This document shows positions 7,473-14,554 of a DNA stretch of 31,365 nt, in pieces. Position 1 is the stretch's first letter, and every line of letters starts with the position of its first letter. The stretch lies in the NCBI GenBank assembly GCA_016875255.1, contig VGRU01000015.1:1-31365 (forward strand), in the 5' to 3' direction. The notes under the pieces are model-generated. The model was not told the DNA's origin. It saw only the letters and a program-made list of their open reading frames with translations, and did not search any database. Both the position numbers and the translations under genes were made by a program. Source of the stretch: Deltaproteobacteria bacterium. GTDB lineage: Bacteria > Desulfobacterota > BSN033 > UBA1163.

Positions 7473-7500
7473 CCCCTCTGGGGTCCCCCCTCTGGGGTCG
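7473..7500. repeat. Short tandem repeat beside the rlmI fossil
   Basis: Two adjacent copies of CCCCCCTCTGGGGT, each itself partly palindromic (CCCC/GGGG), lie directly where homology to rlmI breaks off. They may mark a recombination scar. Confidence 0.45.
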
Positions 7501-7631
7501 GACCAAGGCAACTAATTGATTTTATGAATCAATGCTTAAAAAAAGAGGCTCATTGGGGGCTTAGCAGAGATTTTGGTTGACTTCTGACGCAGGGTAATGT
7601 TAGTTTGGGGGAACTAAAAAAGGGGTGGGAA

Positions 7632-8003
7632 ATGGCTTCGGATGAATTGAAGATTGTCTTGGAAGATGTGAAGGAAAAGTTCGACACGGTAATAGAGGGT
7701 ATTAATATGGTTCGGGAGACCTTGGAACGTCACAAAGAGGAGAACCAAAGGGAGCATGAGGAATTTAAGAAGACGATATTGGGAGTTCAGGTTGATGTGT
7801 CCGTGCTAAAGACCGATGTAGCAGTCCTAAAGACCGATGTGGCAACCCTCAAGACCGATGTGGCAACCCTCAAGACCGATGTGGCAATCCTAAAGACCGA
7901 TGTGGCAATCCTGAAGACTGATGTCTCCGAGATAAGGAAAGACCTGAATGACCATCGGGATAACACCGAGCTTCATGCAAGTGAAAAGAGGAAAAAGGCT
8001 TAA
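7632..8003 (+). CDS. Coiled-coil protein with six LKTDVA heptads
   Basis: The ATG at 7632 follows a purine-rich AAAAGGGGTGGGAA ribosome site and gives 123 residues; the frame also has an upstream TTG at 7605. It is soluble, strongly charged and has no signal peptide. Residues about 58-99 are six near-identical seven-residue units (VLKTDVA, TLKTDVA, ILKTDVS), a regular heptad pattern that should form a parallel coiled coil or trimeric stalk. An N-terminal helix (DELKIVLEDVKEKFDTVIEG) and a charged tail (SEKRKKA) flank it. It stands alone on the plus strand, converging on rlmI. Similar small heptad-repeat proteins are common hypotheticals; role unknown. Confidence 0.75.
   Translation: MASDELKIVLEDVKEKFDTVIEGINMVRETLERHKEENQREHEEFKKTILGVQVDVSVLKTDVAVLKTDVATLKTDVATLKTDVAILKTDVAILKTDVSEIRKDLNDHRDNTELHASEKRKKA
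7803..7928 (+). repeat. Six in-frame 21-base tandem repeats
   Basis: Units of 21 bases based on CTAAAGACCGATGTGGCAATC encode the heptads of the coiled-coil protein. Copies 3 and 4 are identical and copies 5 and 6 nearly so, which indicates recent expansion by slippage or unequal recombination; copy number may vary between strains. Confidence 0.85.
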
Positions 8004-8047
8004 TCGAAATAACTCCAGGGTCCCACCTTAAAAATTCATTTTTAGAC

Positions 8048-9229
8048 TTACATCGCCCTGCAGACCAGGCCTCTCAGATATTCACCTTCGGGGTGGGAAA
8101 GGTCGACGGGATGATCGATCGGGTGCCCTCTTCTGGCCAGGAGTTGAACCCTTTTGCCCGCATCCACGGCCGCGGCGAAGACGATCTTCTGAAAGAGATC
8201 CCAGTTCATGTGGTGGGAGCAGGAGAAGGTGAAGAGAAGTCCCTCCTTTTTCAAGAGACGAAAGGCTTGCAGGTTGAGATCCTTGTATCCTCTCGAAGCG
8301 CCCGGGAGATGACCCTTCTTTTTCGCAAAAGGAGGAGGATCGAGAACGATGACATCATAATCGGGTTCAAGGCTCCTCATCACTTCAAAAGCATCTCCTT
8401 GGATCAATCGCGGAGAGAACCTTTCCAGATGATTGAGAGCGAAATGGTCCTTCACCCTTTCCAGGGCCTCTTCTGAGGAGTCGATCATTGTCATCTCTTT
8501 GGCTCCTCCGAGCCCTGCGTGAATGGAAAAACCTCCGGAGTAACAGAAACAATCCAGTATCTTCTTTCCGCGAGAAACCTTTGGGAGAGAAAACCGGTTC
8601 TCTCTCTGATCCAGGTAAAATCCTGTCTTCTGGCCTCCTTTCACATCGATCCTGAACCGGCATTCATACTCCTCTATCTCAACAGGAGCGACAATTTCTT
8701 CTCCATAGAGAAGTCCCTTGGCTTCAGGCAGACCTTCCTCTCTTCTGGAGGGGACATCGCTCCGTTCATAGATGCTTTTCGGATGAAACTGGTTGACCAA
8801 TAGATCGATGAAAAGTCCTTTCAGCCGCTCCATCCCTGCAGTCAAACACTGAAGAACAAGGATGTCCAAGTAACGATCTACAACCAATCCCGGCAGAAAA
8901 TCTCCCTCTCCATTGACGACCCTATAGGCATTCGTCTTCCCTTTTAATTCCCTTTCTCTCAAAATTGCAGCCTGAAGGATTCGCTCTCTGAAAAAGGACG
9001 AATCCAAGGTTTCTTTTTTGCGAGTCAGTAATCGGAGAATGATCTGCGAACGTGGGTTGAATTGACCTATCCCTAAAAATTTTCCATCCCCGGAATAGAC
9101 CTCTCCCATCTCTCCCGGAGAAAGATCCCCCTCTGCTCTGGCAACCGCTCCTGAAAAGACCCAGGGATGACCCCTTAGGATTGGTTTTTCTTTGCCTTTC
9201 TTTAAGATGATCTTCGGATGGGTAATCAT
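8048..9229 (-). CDS. rlmI: 23S rRNA (cytosine-C5) methyltransferase, RlmI family
   Basis: The 393-residue protein has the RlmI/YccW layout: an N-terminal PUA RNA-binding domain (about 1-75, with RGHPWVFSGAV), a central EEHEE-like linker region, and a class I SAM-dependent methyltransferase domain. Motif I is DCFCYSGGFS (226-235), the acidic SAM-binding residue is D250, motif IV is LDPPPFAK (296-303), and FSCSHH (335-340) supplies the catalytic cysteine C337. In E. coli the enzyme methylates C1962 of 23S rRNA. Length is normal for the family. A fossil of the 3' end of a close paralogue lies about 590 bases downstream at 7370-7462. Confidence 0.92.
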   Translation of the reverse strand: MITHPKIILKKGKEKPILRGHPWVFSGAVARAEGDLSPGEMGEVYSGDGKFLGIGQFNPRSQIILRLLTRKKETLDSSFFRERILQAAILRERELKGKTNAYRVVNGEGDFLPGLVVDRYLDILVLQCLTAGMERLKGLFIDLLVNQFHPKSIYERSDVPSRREEGLPEAKGLLYGEEIVAPVEIEEYECRFRIDVKGGQKTGFYLDQRENRFSLPKVSRGKKILDCFCYSGGFSIHAGLGGAKEMTMIDSSEEALERVKDHFALNHLERFSPRLIQGDAFEVMRSLEPDYDVIVLDPPPFAKKKGHLPGASRGYKDLNLQAFRLLKKEGLLFTFSCSHHMNWDLFQKIVFAAAVDAGKRVQLLARRGHPIDHPVDLSHPEGEYLRGLVCRAM

Positions 9230-9316
9230 TGTTTTAATAATGGATAGGGAGATGGGGTGATGGGGAGAAAAAGATCAATTATCAATAGTCAATGATCATT
9301 GCTAATTGTTCATTGA

Positions 9317-10354
9317 TCATTTTGCATTGATTATCTCCCTCTCTCTTCTTTGGAGCGCCTTCTCAATCACCTTTCCAATAAACTCGGGATAGGACATTCC
9401 TTGCACCCGGATGGCTCTCGCCATGCCGGAGGGAGGGGAGATGTCAGGATTGGGATTCACTTCCAGGATATAAATCTTTCCGTCCCGGTCAATGCGCATG
9501 TCCACACGGGCGTAGTCCCGGCAACCGAAGAGTTTAAAGGCTTTGATGGCCAGATGTTCCACCCGTTTTTGCATCACCCATTCCAGCGGAGCCGGGCAGA
9601 CCGGTTTAGATTTCTGGTATTCGATGCTCTCCTGCACCCACTTGGCTTCATAACCGCAGATCCGCGGAACCCCCTCAGGGAATTCCGAGTAATCGATTTC
9701 AGAGATGGGGAGGGGGCCCACTGTTCCATTTGTCTCCATCAATCCCACATTTAATTCCCTGCCTTCGATATACTCTTCCACCAATGCAGGTTGACGATAC
9801 CTTTCGATGACATACCGGATCTGCCTGTTCAGGGCTTCATCGTTATGGACCACGCTCTCTTTTGATATCCCGAGACTCCCATCTTCGTGAAGGGGCTTGA
9901 CGATGATTGGAAAGACATTTCCTTTCAGGGACCCGACCTCATGATCGAAGATCTTATACCGGGGGGTGAGGATACCCTGAGAGGAGAGGATATCCTTCAC
10001 CTTCCCTTTGTCCTGACACAGTCCAAGGGTCAGAGGCGAAGACCCCGTATAGGGAATCCGCATGAGGTCCAGCAGGGCAGGGATATTCATCTCCAGGCAG
10101 GCGTCCCCATACACGCTCTCGCACAGGTTGAAGACAACATCCGGTCGGATCTCTTTCAACCAGTGGATGACGGAGTCGATCTCATTTCGGACGGCCATCA
10201 CAAAAAATTGATGCCCCTGAGAACGGATCCCCTCTTCGATCGCGCCGATCTCCTCGATGATCGACTCCTCCGCCAGAATATCCTTTTCCTCTCCCTTCTC
10301 AAGCCTTTCAAGAAGGTTATAGAGCACGCCCACTCTTAATCCAGACCCTTCCAT
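9317..10354 (-). CDS. ATP-grasp ligase A, D-Ala-D-Ala ligase-related
   Basis: This 345-residue soluble protein has the ATP-grasp fold of the Ddl/COG1181 group: an N-terminal substrate domain (RVGVLYNL, DVVFNLCES, IPYTGSSPLTLGLCQDK), lysine K153 in IIVKP, a hinge LVEEY (192-196), and metal-binding residues in ARVDMR and ILEVNPNPD (D285, E298, N300). ATP-grasp ligases join a carboxylate to an amine through an acyl phosphate. The canonical Ddl loop HGXXGEDG is replaced by ESVYGDACLE, so the substrate is probably not D-alanine. It lies 173 bases downstream of kamA on the same strand and is paralogous to the ligase at 15642-16655. An amino-acid or dipeptide ligase acting on beta-lysine is a context-based guess. 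Confidence 0.85.
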   Translation of the reverse strand: MEGSGLRVGVLYNLLERLEKGEEKDILAEESIIEEIGAIEEGIRSQGHQFFVMAVRNEIDSVIHWLKEIRPDVVFNLCESVYGDACLEMNIPALLDLMRIPYTGSSPLTLGLCQDKGKVKDILSSQGILTPRYKIFDHEVGSLKGNVFPIIVKPLHEDGSLGISKESVVHNDEALNRQIRYVIERYRQPALVEEYIEGRELNVGLMETNGTVGPLPISEIDYSEFPEGVPRICGYEAKWVQESIEYQKSKPVCPAPLEWVMQKRVEHLAIKAFKLFGCRDYARVDMRIDRDGKIYILEVNPNPDISPPSGMARAIRVQGMSYPEFIGKVIEKALQRREREIINAK

Positions 10355-10420
10355 CTCCTCCCCTCTCTTATCTTATTTAATACAAACGCAACTAATTTTT
10401 TACCATTACAAAATTCGAGA

Positions 10421-10468
10421 TTCCGAAATCCTTAGATCCTGAACTTGCTTCAGGACCTGGTTCGGAAT
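10421..10468. repeat. Intergenic palindromic repeat
   Basis: Nested inverted arms TTCCGAA (10421-10427) and TTCGGAA (10461-10467) enclose a CCTGAA/TTCAGG hairpin (10438-10454). The sequence belongs to the same general family of intergenic palindromes as those at 12809 and 31277 and lies between kamA and ligase A, where it may affect mRNA stability. Confidence 0.55.
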
Positions 10469-10527
10469 GACAGGCTTTTTCTTGTCTGAACCCGTTTCAG
10501 CATCTCATTTAATGGGTTTGTATTACC

Positions 10528-11817
10528 TCATGGCTGAGCCATCACTTTTTTTGTTCCAACTTTCTCCTCGCCGCTGGCTCTCGCCTTCTTGAATTCAATG
10601 ATATTCGGCTCCGGATATTCGTAGACCTTTCCCTCATAATTTCTTAAGACCATCTTCCCCTTCTCCCTTGAAACCAGATAGTTTGGCTCCACAGGGATCT
10701 TCCCTCCTCCTCCTGGGGCATCCACCACAAAGGTTGGAATCGCATAGCCTGTGGTATGGCCCCGGAGCTTCTCAATGATCTGGATCCCCGCAGCAACAGA
10801 GGTCCTGAAATGTTCCGTCCCCGTGGCCAGGTCGCATTGATAGATGTAATAGGGCCGGACTCGTATTTTAAGGAGCTCATGAAGCAGCTTTTTCATGATG
10901 GGGGCTTTATCATTGATCCCCTTGAGGAGCACGGTCTGGCTTCCAAGGGGAATCCCTCCGTCTGCCAGATCATTACAGGCCCTCTTGACCGCATCGGTGA
11001 TCTCCTTGGGATGGGTGAAATGGATGGACATCATCAGGGGATGGTATTTTTTGAGCATCTTTACCAATCCCGGGGTGATTCTCTGAGGAAGGGAGACAGG
11101 AACTCTCGTCCCGATCCGGAGGAGTTCGATATGAGGGATTGCCCTCAAGCGGCTCAAAATCTCCTCCAGCCTCTCGTTTTCGAGGAGAAGGGGATCCCCT
11201 CCTGAGAGAAGGACATCCCGAACCTTGCGATTCTTTTTCAAATACTTGAGGACCTCTTCAAAGTTTCCTTCGGTGATCGATCGCTCCGTGCTGCCCACCA
11301 GCCGCCTCCGGGTGCAGTATCGGCAATAGACAGCGCATTGATCGGTGATCAGCAAAAGGACCCGATCCGGGTAACGGTGGACAAGACCGGGGACTGGAGA
11401 ATCCTTATCCTCCCCGCAGGGGTCCACCATATCGCTCTTTGATAGGTGCAGCTCCTCGACGCGGGGGATGGCCTGTCTCCGGATGGGGCAATTGGGATTG
11501 ACAGGGTCCATCAGACTGACAAAGTAAGGGGTGACTGCCAGGGCCAATCTCCCTTTGGAGTGTTTGATCCCCTCTATCTCCTCTGGAGTCAACTGGATGA
11601 TCTCTCTGAGCTGGTCCAGAGTCGTGATCCGATGCCGGAGTTGCCATCTCCAGTCATTCCATTCTCTTTCCGTGACCTTCTTCCAGTGGAGAGGAATGGT
11701 ATCTTTGGTTTCAACAATGGTCTTCTCTTCTTCCGAGTTGCGAAACAAACCAAGCTGTAAAGGTCTTTCAGTTCTCCTCAGCGGGACAGATAAATTAGAG
11801 TCTGAAGCAGGCTCCAT
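10528..11817 (-). CDS. kamA: Lysine 2,3-aminomutase (KamA family radical SAM/PLP enzyme)
   Basis: The ATG at 11817 sits six bases after GGAAGGAG and gives 429 residues, matching the family; the frame runs 75 codons further upstream but through a hairpin. The radical SAM motif is CAVYCRYC (C161, C165, C168). DPVNPNCPIRRQAIP is a family hallmark. K373 in GGGGK should bind PLP. D329 (YQCDLATGTEHFR) and D366 (VVDAPGG) correspond to the two aspartates that hold the lysine side-chain amine in the clostridial enzyme, supporting lysine rather than glutamate as substrate. The product would be beta-lysine. The C-terminal zinc-binding cysteines of the clostridial enzyme are absent. No beta-lysine acetyltransferase (ablB) or EF-P modification gene is nearby; instead two ATP-grasp ligases flank it. 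Confidence 0.92.
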   Translation of the reverse strand: MEPASDSNLSVPLRRTERPLQLGLFRNSEEEKTIVETKDTIPLHWKKVTEREWNDWRWQLRHRITTLDQLREIIQLTPEEIEGIKHSKGRLALAVTPYFVSLMDPVNPNCPIRRQAIPRVEELHLSKSDMVDPCGEDKDSPVPGLVHRYPDRVLLLITDQCAVYCRYCTRRRLVGSTERSITEGNFEEVLKYLKKNRKVRDVLLSGGDPLLLENERLEEILSRLRAIPHIELLRIGTRVPVSLPQRITPGLVKMLKKYHPLMMSIHFTHPKEITDAVKRACNDLADGGIPLGSQTVLLKGINDKAPIMKKLLHELLKIRVRPYYIYQCDLATGTEHFRTSVAAGIQIIEKLRGHTTGYAIPTFVVDAPGGGGKIPVEPNYLVSREKGKMVLRNYEGKVYEYPEPNIIEFKKARASGEEKVGTKKVMAQP

Positions 11818-12006
11818 CTTCACTCCTTCCTGCATCCCTGCGATGGGATTCAACTCCTTCACAAATAAAAAAGGAGATATCGCAATCGACACCTCCTCCT
11901 GCAACACAAAGGAATCGCCCTCTGTCCTCGAAAGCAGGCATGCACCTTTTCTTTTGTTTGCGTTGGCGGCGAATAATATTAGCTTCTCCTTGGTTCGCAA
12001 ATTTCT

Positions 12007-12040
12007 GTTGGCGTCCTCTCTTTTGGGAGAGGACGCCAAC
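12007..12040 (-). terminator. Strong hairpin between the lipoprotein gene and kamA
   Basis: A perfect 14-base stem, GTTGGCGTCCTCTC paired with GAGAGGACGCCAAC, closes a six-base loop. It begins about 50 bases after the lipoprotein stop. No long T-run follows on the minus strand, so it may be a partial terminator, an RNA-processing site or a 3'-end protector that separates lipoprotein from kamA expression. Confidence 0.6.
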
Positions 12041-12088
12041 ACCCGAATGACGGTTTCCGCTATCCCTGATTCAGCCGACCTCTTTCTC

Positions 12089-12283
12089 TTACTTCTTGGG
12101 CGCTTCAGCAGGTTTCTCTGCCGGTTTCTCTGCCGGAGGCGCCTCTGCGGGCTTGGCCTCAGCAGGCTTTGGTTCTTCTTTCACCGCTGGTTTTTCCGGA
12201 GCCTTGGCTTTACATCCAATTCCCACGGCGGCAATGTTGACGACCAGAACCAGTGCAAAAAAGAGCAAAATCCACTTCTTCAT
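12089..12283 (-). CDS. Small lipoprotein-like protein with a Lys-Pro-Ala-Glu tail
   Basis: The 64-residue product starts eight bases after a perfect AAAGGAGGTGA ribosome site. A basic start (MKKW) and hydrophobic stretch lead to AAVGIGC at residues 18-24, a plausible though not ideal lipobox, so Cys24 is probably lipidated. The rest is a low-complexity, extended tail of repeated KPAE/PAEAP units, typical of small proteins reaching into the periplasm or peptidoglycan layer. The excellent ribosome site and following hairpin suggest high expression. It lies six bases after the receiver-domain gene. Function unknown. Confidence 0.8.
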   Translation of the reverse strand: MKKWILLFFALVLVVNIAAVGIGCKAKAPEKPAVKEEPKPAEAKPAEAPPAEKPAEKPAEAPKK

Positions 12284-12289
12284 CTGTCT

Positions 12290-12715
12290 TCACCTCCTTT
12301 CTGATTGAGTCGGGAACCCTCCCCTTTGTTTAACCGATGAAGTAAATGTGACTCCATCGGGAAAAGACATCTCCCGAATCACCTTCCTTAACATTTTTGG
12401 CTCAACAGGCTTTTTGAGGATGCGGTGAATGCCTATCTGTTTGAGACGCTGGACGAGGTCATCGGTGATCTGGGGGCTCATCAATATAAAACGATCATTC
12501 CATCTTTTTAAAAGAGGCACCCATCTTTCCAACCCTTCCATCTCCAGGTCGGCAAGAATCATTCCCCCCTTGACATCCTTCTTTCTCTTCTCTAAACCGG
12601 AAATATCTTCGATTTCTTCAACTTGAAATCCATACTTCTTCAATATCTTATTGAGGCTGAGGCGCACAAATTCATCCTTATCAAGAATAAAGGCCCACTT
12701 TACCTTTTCTTTCAT
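12290..12715 (-). CDS. Single-domain response regulator (receiver only)
   Basis: The 141-residue protein is a lone CheY-like receiver. Acidic residues D12 and D14 (LDKDE), a probable phospho-acceptor D56 (MILADLEM), S80 (ILMSP) and K101/K102 (LKKPVEP) occupy the expected positions, so phosphorylation appears possible. The C-terminal 30 residues are polar and carry no output domain. It lies downstream of the NtrC-type regulator and PAS kinase genes and directly before the lipoprotein, so it may be phosphorylated by that kinase. No ribosome site is obvious before the ATG. Confidence 0.75.
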   Translation of the reverse strand: MKEKVKWAFILDKDEFVRLSLNKILKKYGFQVEEIEDISGLEKRKKDVKGGMILADLEMEGLERWVPLLKRWNDRFILMSPQITDDLVQRLKQIGIHRILKKPVEPKMLRKVIREMSFPDGVTFTSSVKQRGGFPTQSERR

Positions 12716-12728
12716 AAAATATATTGTT

Positions 12729-12745
12729 AATCAATTTCCGTGCCA
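12729..12745 (-). promoter_or_regulatory. Degenerate sigma-54 promoter-like sequence
   Basis: The minus strand reads TTGGCACGGAAATTGAT. The -24 part (TTGGCACG) is a perfect consensus and the spacing is right, but the -12 GC is GA. It ends only 14 bases before the receiver-gene ATG, which would leave almost no untranslated leader. It lies downstream of the NtrC-type activator gene, which makes regulation by that protein attractive but unproven. Confidence 0.35.
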
Positions 12746-12808
12746 AATTCCTCAGGATACTGAAAACCAAGACTTCTAAACCCTCAACGATGATTTTACG
12801 CATTATTG

Positions 12809-12876
12809 TCATTCCTGCGCAGGCAGGAATCCAGAACTAATTGATTTTACTGGATTCCCGCTTTCGCGGGAATGAC
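12809..12876. repeat. Composite palindromic intergenic repeat
   Basis: Two hairpin units in opposite orientation, GTCATTCCTGCGCAGGCAGG with AATCCAG and its partner TGGATTCCCGCTTTCGCGGG with AATGAC, are separated by an AT-rich spacer. The same design recurs at 31277-31346. It fits REP-like or MITE-like families that disperse through bacterial intergenic DNA. Confidence 0.75.
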
Positions 12877-13060
12877 GTCGGTAAAAGATAAAAAAGTATT
12901 TTAAAACCTTATGTTCTCTCTTAATATTCAACAGGCTCTGCATCTCTAAAAGTTTAGTGAAGAAATGTCAGGCTCTTGTTATTGAAAGTCTGACAAATTG
13001 TCCTTGTTTTATCGTTAACTCATAGAAACCATGCCTATTTGCCGCTTTTGTAGCGGTCAG

Positions 13061-14422
13061 TTAGGGTGAGGGCTTTCCCTGCATTTCTTCGATTTTTCTA
13101 TGTATGGTCCTCACATTGATCCCTAACAACTTTGCCGCTTTCTGTTTGTTCCCTTTGGTCGCCTTCAACGTCTGGAGCAACATCTCTCTTTCCATATCCT
13201 CAAGAGGCGTTCCGATTTTAAAGGGGATCACTTCCTGCTCTTCCTTAAAATCCCTGATCTCCTGGGGGAGATGTTGAAGGTCCAATACCTCCGGAGCATT
13301 AATGACCAGGGCGGACTCAATCGTATTCTCTAACTCCCTCACGTTTCCGCTCCAGCTATAGTCCATAAGAAGATTCATTGCCCTCTGCGAGACACCCTTC
13401 GCCTTCATCTTATATTTTTTATTGAACTTCTCAATTAAAAATTGGATTAAGAACGGAATATCCTCTTTTCGTTCCCTCAAAGACGGCAGTTTGATGTTGA
13501 CCACATTCAAACGATAATAGAGGTCTTCCCGGAAGGTCGAGTTTCTCACAGCCTCTTGCAAATCCCGGTTGCTGGCCGCAATAATCCGGATATTGACTTT
13601 AATGGTCTTATTTCCTCCCACCCTTTCAAATTCAGCCTCCTGGAGGACCCTTAACAGTTTGATCTGTGTTGAGAGAGGAATATCTTCCACTTCGTCTAAA
13701 AAGAGGGTCCCCTGGTGGGCCATCTCAAAACGTCCCTTCCGGGAGGCGATCGCTCCGGTGAAGGCTCCTCTTTCATGGCCAAAAAGTTCACTCTCGATGA
13801 TTCCCTCGCTCAAGGAGGCGCAGCTCACCTTGATAAAAGGCATCGTCGCACGGGGGCTGTTGTAATGGATGGCGTTGGCGATCAATTCCTTCCCGGTGCC
13901 GCTCTCCCCGATGATGAGGACGGAACTGTCATAAGGAGCGATATGACGGATGAGCTCAAAGATCTTCACCATCTTCTCGCTTCTTCCGATGATATTCTTG
14001 AAATGGAATTTATCTGCCAATTGGGATCTCAGGTCCCGGTTCTGAAGGATCAGGGTCTGCTTCTCCAGGGCTCTCTCTGCCAGAAGAGAGATGACCCTGG
14101 GATTGATTGGCTTTTCAATGAAATCGAAGGCCCCAAGCTTCATCGCCTGGACCGCTTTTTCGATCGTCCCCTGGGCGGAGATGACGATCACCTCTGTCTC
14201 CGGCCTCAACCCTTTCACTGCCTCCAGGAGTTCGAGGCCGCCCATCTTCGGCATGACCACATCCGTGATCATCAGATCGACCATCTCCTGTCGAAAGACG
14301 TGAAGGCCCTCCTTTCCGTTGGAAGCGAGAAGTGTCGAGTAGCCCTTCTTCTTGAAGAGGAGGCGGAGGCTTTCTCCCACACGGGGATCATCCTCCACGA
14401 TGAGGATCACTTTTTTGTCCAT
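13061..14422 (-). CDS. Sigma-54-dependent response regulator, NtrC family (partner of the kinase at 14547)
   Basis: The 453 residues show the full three-domain layout. The receiver (1-120) has DD at 11-12, phospho-acceptor D54 (MITD) and K104 (EKP). The AAA+ sigma-54 activator domain (about 140-380) has Walker A GESGTGKE at 171-178, an intact GAFTGA loop at 218-223 and Walker B LFLDEVED. The C-terminus has a Fis-type helix-turn-helix (NKQKAAKLLGINVRTIHRKI). It would open sigma-54 promoters when phosphorylated. It lies 124 bases downstream of a PAS histidine kinase, the obvious partner. Likely targets are in the flanking aminomutase/ligase genes, for example the imperfect site at 12729. Confidence 0.93.
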   Translation of the reverse strand: MDKKVILIVEDDPRVGESLRLLFKKKGYSTLLASNGKEGLHVFRQEMVDLMITDVVMPKMGGLELLEAVKGLRPETEVIVISAQGTIEKAVQAMKLGAFDFIEKPINPRVISLLAERALEKQTLILQNRDLRSQLADKFHFKNIIGRSEKMVKIFELIRHIAPYDSSVLIIGESGTGKELIANAIHYNSPRATMPFIKVSCASLSEGIIESELFGHERGAFTGAIASRKGRFEMAHQGTLFLDEVEDIPLSTQIKLLRVLQEAEFERVGGNKTIKVNIRIIAASNRDLQEAVRNSTFREDLYYRLNVVNIKLPSLRERKEDIPFLIQFLIEKFNKKYKMKAKGVSQRAMNLLMDYSWSGNVRELENTIESALVINAPEVLDLQHLPQEIRDFKEEQEVIPFKIGTPLEDMEREMLLQTLKATKGNKQKAAKLLGINVRTIHRKIEEMQGKPSP

Positions 14423-14436
14423 GGTCTCTTAAAAAA

Positions 14437-14554
14437 GTTCGGAGTAATGAGTTCGCCTGCCCGCCGCAGGCAGGGAGTTCGGAGAAATAAAAAAACCTCC
14501 AAACTTATTTTGATTAGATTTTCTACTCCGAACAATGAACTCCGAACTACGAAC
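14437..14554. repeat. Inverted repeat of the GTTCGGAGT kind between kinase and regulator
   Basis: GTTCGGAGTAATGAGTTC (14437-14454) is mirrored by GAACTCCGAACTACGAAC (14537-14554), with further copies of AGTTCGGAG at 14475 and CTCCGAAC at 14526. A small GCCTGC/GCAGGC hairpin lies at 14455-14471. The right arm supplies the last codons and stop of the kinase gene. Confidence 0.6.

Larger units (their letters stand above)
12716..13060. other. 345-base intergenic region with a palindromic repeat and possible promoter
   Basis: No gene is seen. It contains the GTCATTCC-type repeat at 12809-12876 and, near the receiver gene, a sigma-54-like sequence at 12729-12745. The rest is AT-rich without recognised structure. 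Confidence 0.6.

Noticed and set aside
7803..7928. Regular 21-base repeats considered as a CRISPR-like array
   Set aside because: The repeats are contiguous without spacers, in frame, and encode coiled-coil heptads.
11818..12042. Upstream extension of kamA by 75 codons
   Set aside because: It begins at a TTG inside a perfect hairpin, the residues do not resemble the family, and the ATG at 11817 has an excellent ribosome site.
11531..12304. Plus-strand open frame of 257 codons
   Set aside because: It is antisense to kamA and the lipoprotein gene; no ribosome site or recognisable domain.
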